This document shows positions 61,126 through 64,000 of a stretch of DNA of 64,000 nt, one piece after another. The DNA lies in the NCBI GenBank assembly GCA_035041965.1, contig JAPYMA010002833.1:246949-310948 (forward strand). The letters run 5' to 3'. The DNA is from Anisakis pegreffii (taxonomy: Eukaryota; Nematoda; Chromadorea; Rhabditida; Anisakidae). Under the pieces are notes generated by a model. The model saw only the letters and a list, made by a program, of their open reading frames with translations. It did no database searches and was not told where the DNA came from. Every line of letters begins with the position of its first letter. Position 1 is the stretch's first letter. The position numbers were made by a program, and so were the translations under genes.

Positions 61126-63240
61126 ATGAACGACATCAACGATTCTTCATCGACTACGGCGGACCCGCTCGTCATGTTGCTACAGCAACAACAGCAGCAA
61201 ATGCAGCAGTTCGGCACAGTGTTGACTCTACTACAGCAACAAATGGCCGACCAACGAACGAGCACTACTCGACAACCATCGACGGCAATCGCGTCATCCG
61301 CCATGGACTCAGTGCTCGAGAATACCATCACCACCTTTTCGTATGCGCCAGACGAGGATATCACATTCGCGGCATGGTATAAACGCTATGAAGATATCTT
61401 CAAGGTGGATGGTAAAAATCTAGACGATGCTGCAAGAGTCCGTTTTCTCTTGAGAAAGTTGGATGCGGTCGCATATGAAAAATACTCCAACTACATTCTC
61501 CCGCACCAACCTCGAGACATCCAATTCAACGAGACGATCGCAATCCTAAAGGATATCTTCGGTCCACGAATATCAACGTTCAACCAACGTTATCAGTGCC
61601 TCAAGATAACGAAAAACGACCGTGACGACATCATCACGTATGGCGGAATCGTTAATCGAGAGTGCGAGAAATTCCGATTAGGCGAATTGACTGCCGAACA
61701 ATTCAAATGCCTAATCTTCGTCTGCGGACTTCAATCACCGTCAGACGCAGAATACCGACTTCATTTACTCAATAAAATCGACTCAGACGATCAGGTAACG
61801 CTGAATAGTCTTATCGCACACTACCGCCGTCTCGTCACGCTCAAACACGACACCAAAATGGTTGAACATTCCAGCGGTTTTCATGCAATCGTTAACGAAA
61901 CAAAGTTACGTCAGAGACCACAATTAACACGGAAAACCCATCTATCACAGCCGAAACCAACAAGGTCAACCGACAGCATTACAAAAAATATTCCCAAAAG
62001 CCCATGCTGGCAATGCGGAGGTGTCCACTATGTAAAAGATTGTTCATACAATCGACACAAGTGCACTACTTGCGGAATATTTGGCAACAAAGAAGGCTAC
62101 TGCAATTTCAATCGGAAGCATTATCGACGCAGTCGCCACCAAACATATCGCTCGTCTGGCGTTCATAGCATCGTCACATCACGAGACATCCGTCGACGAC
62201 GCCGATATATCAATATTCAACTGAACAGTCGCTCGATTCGATTCCAAATCGACACCAGCTCGGACATCACTATTATGTCTAGAGCATCTTGGAAGCAGAT
62301 CGGCGCACCCAAACTGTCGGAAGCTACAATAGAAGCATCGGCTGCTTCAAATAATCTGATACAATTTTCAGGCCAGTTCTCACAGACACTGAACTTCAAC
62401 GGCAACAGTGCAAACGGGTTTATCTTCGTTGGTAAAAACAACAACGTTCACAACTTGCTTGGCCTCGACTTCCTGGATAAACTCAATCTGTGGGATCTCA
62501 ACCAACTTGGTGGTAATGTTCGATCAACAACAGTTCATCAAGTGTTCGACCAGCAACAACCAGCTCCTATGGTATTGAACATATCTTCTCGCCACCCTCC
62601 CAGCCACAATCAAACGGCTAAGCAGAAAGATTTGTCTAAGCAGAAAGAACACTTTGCAAATTCAAGAGGGAAGAGACTACGTCCGAAGCACTCCAGACAT
62701 CCCTTCTCAACTTTGAACAATCAGTCTCCAGCAGAAACACTGCTAGGAAGACGCCTACACACATCAATGGATTTGATTCGACCCACTACGCCTACCACAC
62801 CACGACGCAACAGGGTAATGGAGAATCAATTTAACAAAAAGCATGGCGCACGTGACAGATCATTCGTCAAAGGTGATCTTGTTTATGTTCGAAGTTATCG
62901 CGGTCAGCAAAGGGAATGGAAAAAGGGAATAGTCGTCAAGAGAAGAGGCAGAGTGTTCCATGATGTTCAGGTTGGCCAAAATCTTTGGAAGAGACACGCA
63001 AATCAGCTGTTCAAAAGAGAACCTGACAAACAACCCTACTTAGGTAACGGATCATCGAATTTGCTCCTAGACACCTTCCATGCCAACCCAATTCCAACAC
63101 CTAGCCCTTCCCCACAACAACACTCGCCAGTTGTACCAGTTCGACGTTCCACTCGAATTCATCGTCGTCCACAGCGTTTGGTCGTCGATCCAAGGAAAAG
63201 GTCGTACGACTCAACAACTCAAGGCGGAGGTGTTGTATAG
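61126..63240 (+). CDS. Gag-protease with fused integrase C-terminal remnant
   Basis: The ORF has 704 codons. A glutamine-rich start is followed by a nematode Gypsy-type Gag (FSYAPDEDITFAAWYKRY). Next come two zinc knuckles from residue 294: CWQCGGVHYVKDC is regular, but the second (CTTCGIFGNKEGYC) has Asn where His is expected. A retropepsin-like site follows at about 376, reading DTSSD instead of DTG, with LLGLDFL behind it. From about residue 490 the sequence derives from integrase: a segment read out of its ancestral frame (62590-62710), then LNNQSPAETLLGRRL and the basic C-terminal domain (DLVYVRSYRG). The ancestral frame of the middle segment has TAA at 62619 and 62637. The stop lies inside the 3' LTR. 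The product is unlikely to support transposition by itself. Confidence 0.85.
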   Translation: MNDINDSSSTTADPLVMLLQQQQQQMQQFGTVLTLLQQQMADQRTSTTRQPSTAIASSAMDSVLENTITTFSYAPDEDITFAAWYKRYEDIFKVDGKNLDDAARVRFLLRKLDAVAYEKYSNYILPHQPRDIQFNETIAILKDIFGPRISTFNQRYQCLKITKNDRDDIITYGGIVNRECEKFRLGELTAEQFKCLIFVCGLQSPSDAEYRLHLLNKIDSDDQVTLNSLIAHYRRLVTLKHDTKMVEHSSGFHAIVNETKLRQRPQLTRKTHLSQPKPTRSTDSITKNIPKSPCWQCGGVHYVKDCSYNRHKCTTCGIFGNKEGYCNFNRKHYRRSRHQTYRSSGVHSIVTSRDIRRRRRYINIQLNSRSIRFQIDTSSDITIMSRASWKQIGAPKLSEATIEASAASNNLIQFSGQFSQTLNFNGNSANGFIFVGKNNNVHNLLGLDFLDKLNLWDLNQLGGNVRSTTVHQVFDQQQPAPMVLNISSRHPPSHNQTAKQKDLSKQKEHFANSRGKRLRPKHSRHPFSTLNNQSPAETLLGRRLHTSMDLIRPTTPTTPRRNRVMENQFNKKHGARDRSFVKGDLVYVRSYRGQQREWKKGIVVKRRGRVFHDVQVGQNLWKRHANQLFKREPDKQPYLGNGSSNLLLDTFHANPIPTPSPSPQQHSPVVPVRRSTRIHRRPQRLVVDPRKRSYDSTTQGGGVV
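63221..63230 (+). other. polypurine tract
   Basis: AAGGCGGAGG abuts the 3' LTR, where plus-strand priming is expected. It also encodes part of the last codons of the ORF. Confidence 0.65.
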
Positions 63241-63482
63241 TGATCAAATTATCATACGTGATCAAATTATCATATAGGTAATCTGCTGATTTGTGTATGA
63301 TTGTCGTCTATTGCCATTAATTTGCATACAAACAAACTCTATATAAGGACATGATCTCATTGTCGGGTCGTGTCTTGTCTCGATCCTAAGTAAAGGATCG
63401 TCTTATCTGCTTTGGTCGTAATAAAGGGTTTTCTTCATCGTCGTCTCGAGTTATTTGTCGCTCATCAGTTAGCGACATAACA
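63231..63482 (+). repeat. 3' LTR of the Gypsy-type retrotransposon
   Basis: 252 bases, from TGTTGTATAG to CGACATAACA. It is 18 bases longer than the 5' LTR because GTGATCAAATTATCATAC is tandemly duplicated near its start. Confidence 0.92.
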
Positions 63483-64000
63483 ATTTCACTGTTGTAATAT
63501 TTCTTAATGTCAGTCTTATTGATCAGGTCTTCTATATTTTGAACGAACATTTTGCGATTTCATAATCAATATCATCATGGTTGCTGACTTCATAATTTCA
63601 TCTTCAATTCGGATATGTTGATAGTACTGCCAGCACTGTTCGTGTCATATCTCCTATAAGCTCACTCTAGTCAGTACCGTGAAATGCCCTTACACTTGGC
63701 TTATAGGCAACCACATATTGTTCCCTAATGTTCTTGCTGTTATGGTATGGAAATATGGCTGTTACTTCTTAAAAATTGCTGTTTGATGCACGCGATCTCA
63801 ACTGCAGCCATCCCATACGTCTTTTTTTCATCCGTAACATGCGGGTTGAGGATCGCCGACATCGATCATCGCCGATATCGATATCGATCATTCAGCATGC
63901 AGGTTGAGGATCACCGATATCGATCATTTATCTTCCATGAGCTAATCTTTCCTTCATGTCTTAATTTATCGATCATTTTTCTTACATGTCCTAATTCATC
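63483..64000 (+). repeat. array flank, continuation of copy B
   Basis: This is colinear with 52086-52470, with additional material around 63595-63660. Near the end, units such as AGGTTGAGGATCRCCGAT and GATATCGATCATT repeat locally. The duplication continues past the window edge. Confidence 0.7.

Larger units (their letters stand above)
60554..63482 (+). mobile_element. Gypsy-type LTR retrotransposon, internally deleted
   Basis: Total length is 2.93 kb, with two nearly identical LTRs, a primer binding site, a single 704-codon ORF and a purine tract (AAGGCGGAGG) directly before the 3' LTR. Gag, the two zinc knuckles and a protease-like segment are present. Reverse transcriptase, RNase H and the integrase catalytic core are absent, and only the C-terminal part of integrase remains. 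The LTRs differ by about 1.3 percent plus one indel, so the insertion is young. No target-site duplication is seen (CATCGT before, ATTTC after). Confidence 0.9.

Noticed and set aside
61086..61364. Cysteine-rich minus-strand ORF opposite the Gag start
   Set aside because: It is the complement of the CAG/CAA glutamine codons of Gag.

Overview
The window looks like nuclear DNA of a nematode, probably a parasitic one with long introns. It is AT-rich and gene-poor, its coding sequence is cut into short exons with TTTCAG-type acceptors, and its genes read as nematode-type orthologues. The exon models below were built by hand: each junction was chosen so that reading phase, GT..AG signals and the family's conserved motifs all agree. 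No search was run, so species and orthology are inference.

Layout. (1) 867-7186, minus strand: a villin/gelsolin-superfamily gene of at least 21 exons ending in a complete villin headpiece; its first exons (start of gelsolin domain 1) were not found. (2) 8609-9129, minus: a two-exon gene for a small secreted cysteine-rich protein with a TATA box. (3) 10207-10815: two different palindromic elements. (4) 11570-15233, plus: a complete ten-exon UDP-galactopyranose mutase (glf-1 type). (5) 17.2-17.8 kb: two unrecognised convergent reading frames. (6) 18406-35576, minus: a complete seven-exon serum response factor gene (unc-120 type) with an intact MADS box and 17 kb of mostly intron. (7) 36-49 kb: no gene recognised; a GC-rich hairpin at 42.5 kb, a degenerate repeat pair at 45.0/46.5 kb and a GC-rich hairpin island at 46.7-47.1 kb. 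(8) 49.5-52.1 kb: a divergent dimeric tandem-repeat array. (9) 54.3 kb: a MITE-like element. (10) 55627-57929, plus: a complete seven-exon GT10 alpha-1,3-fucosyltransferase. (11) 58.7-64 kb: a second copy of the array, one unit of it inverted, interrupted by a young Gypsy-type LTR retrotransposon (60554-63482) that has lost reverse transcriptase, RNase H and most of integrase.

The genes form no operon. Two (UDP-galactopyranose mutase and fucosyltransferase) build surface glycans, one controls muscle transcription and one binds actin. The most unusual observations are a tandem 13-residue expansion between gelsolin domains 1 and 2 of the villin, a GC-rich island with repeated hairpins whose loops share GGGAAC, a 220-bp near-palindrome flanked by a 7-bp direct repeat, the dimeric array duplicated in the window, and the Gypsy deletion derivative whose long ORF survives by switching reading frame.
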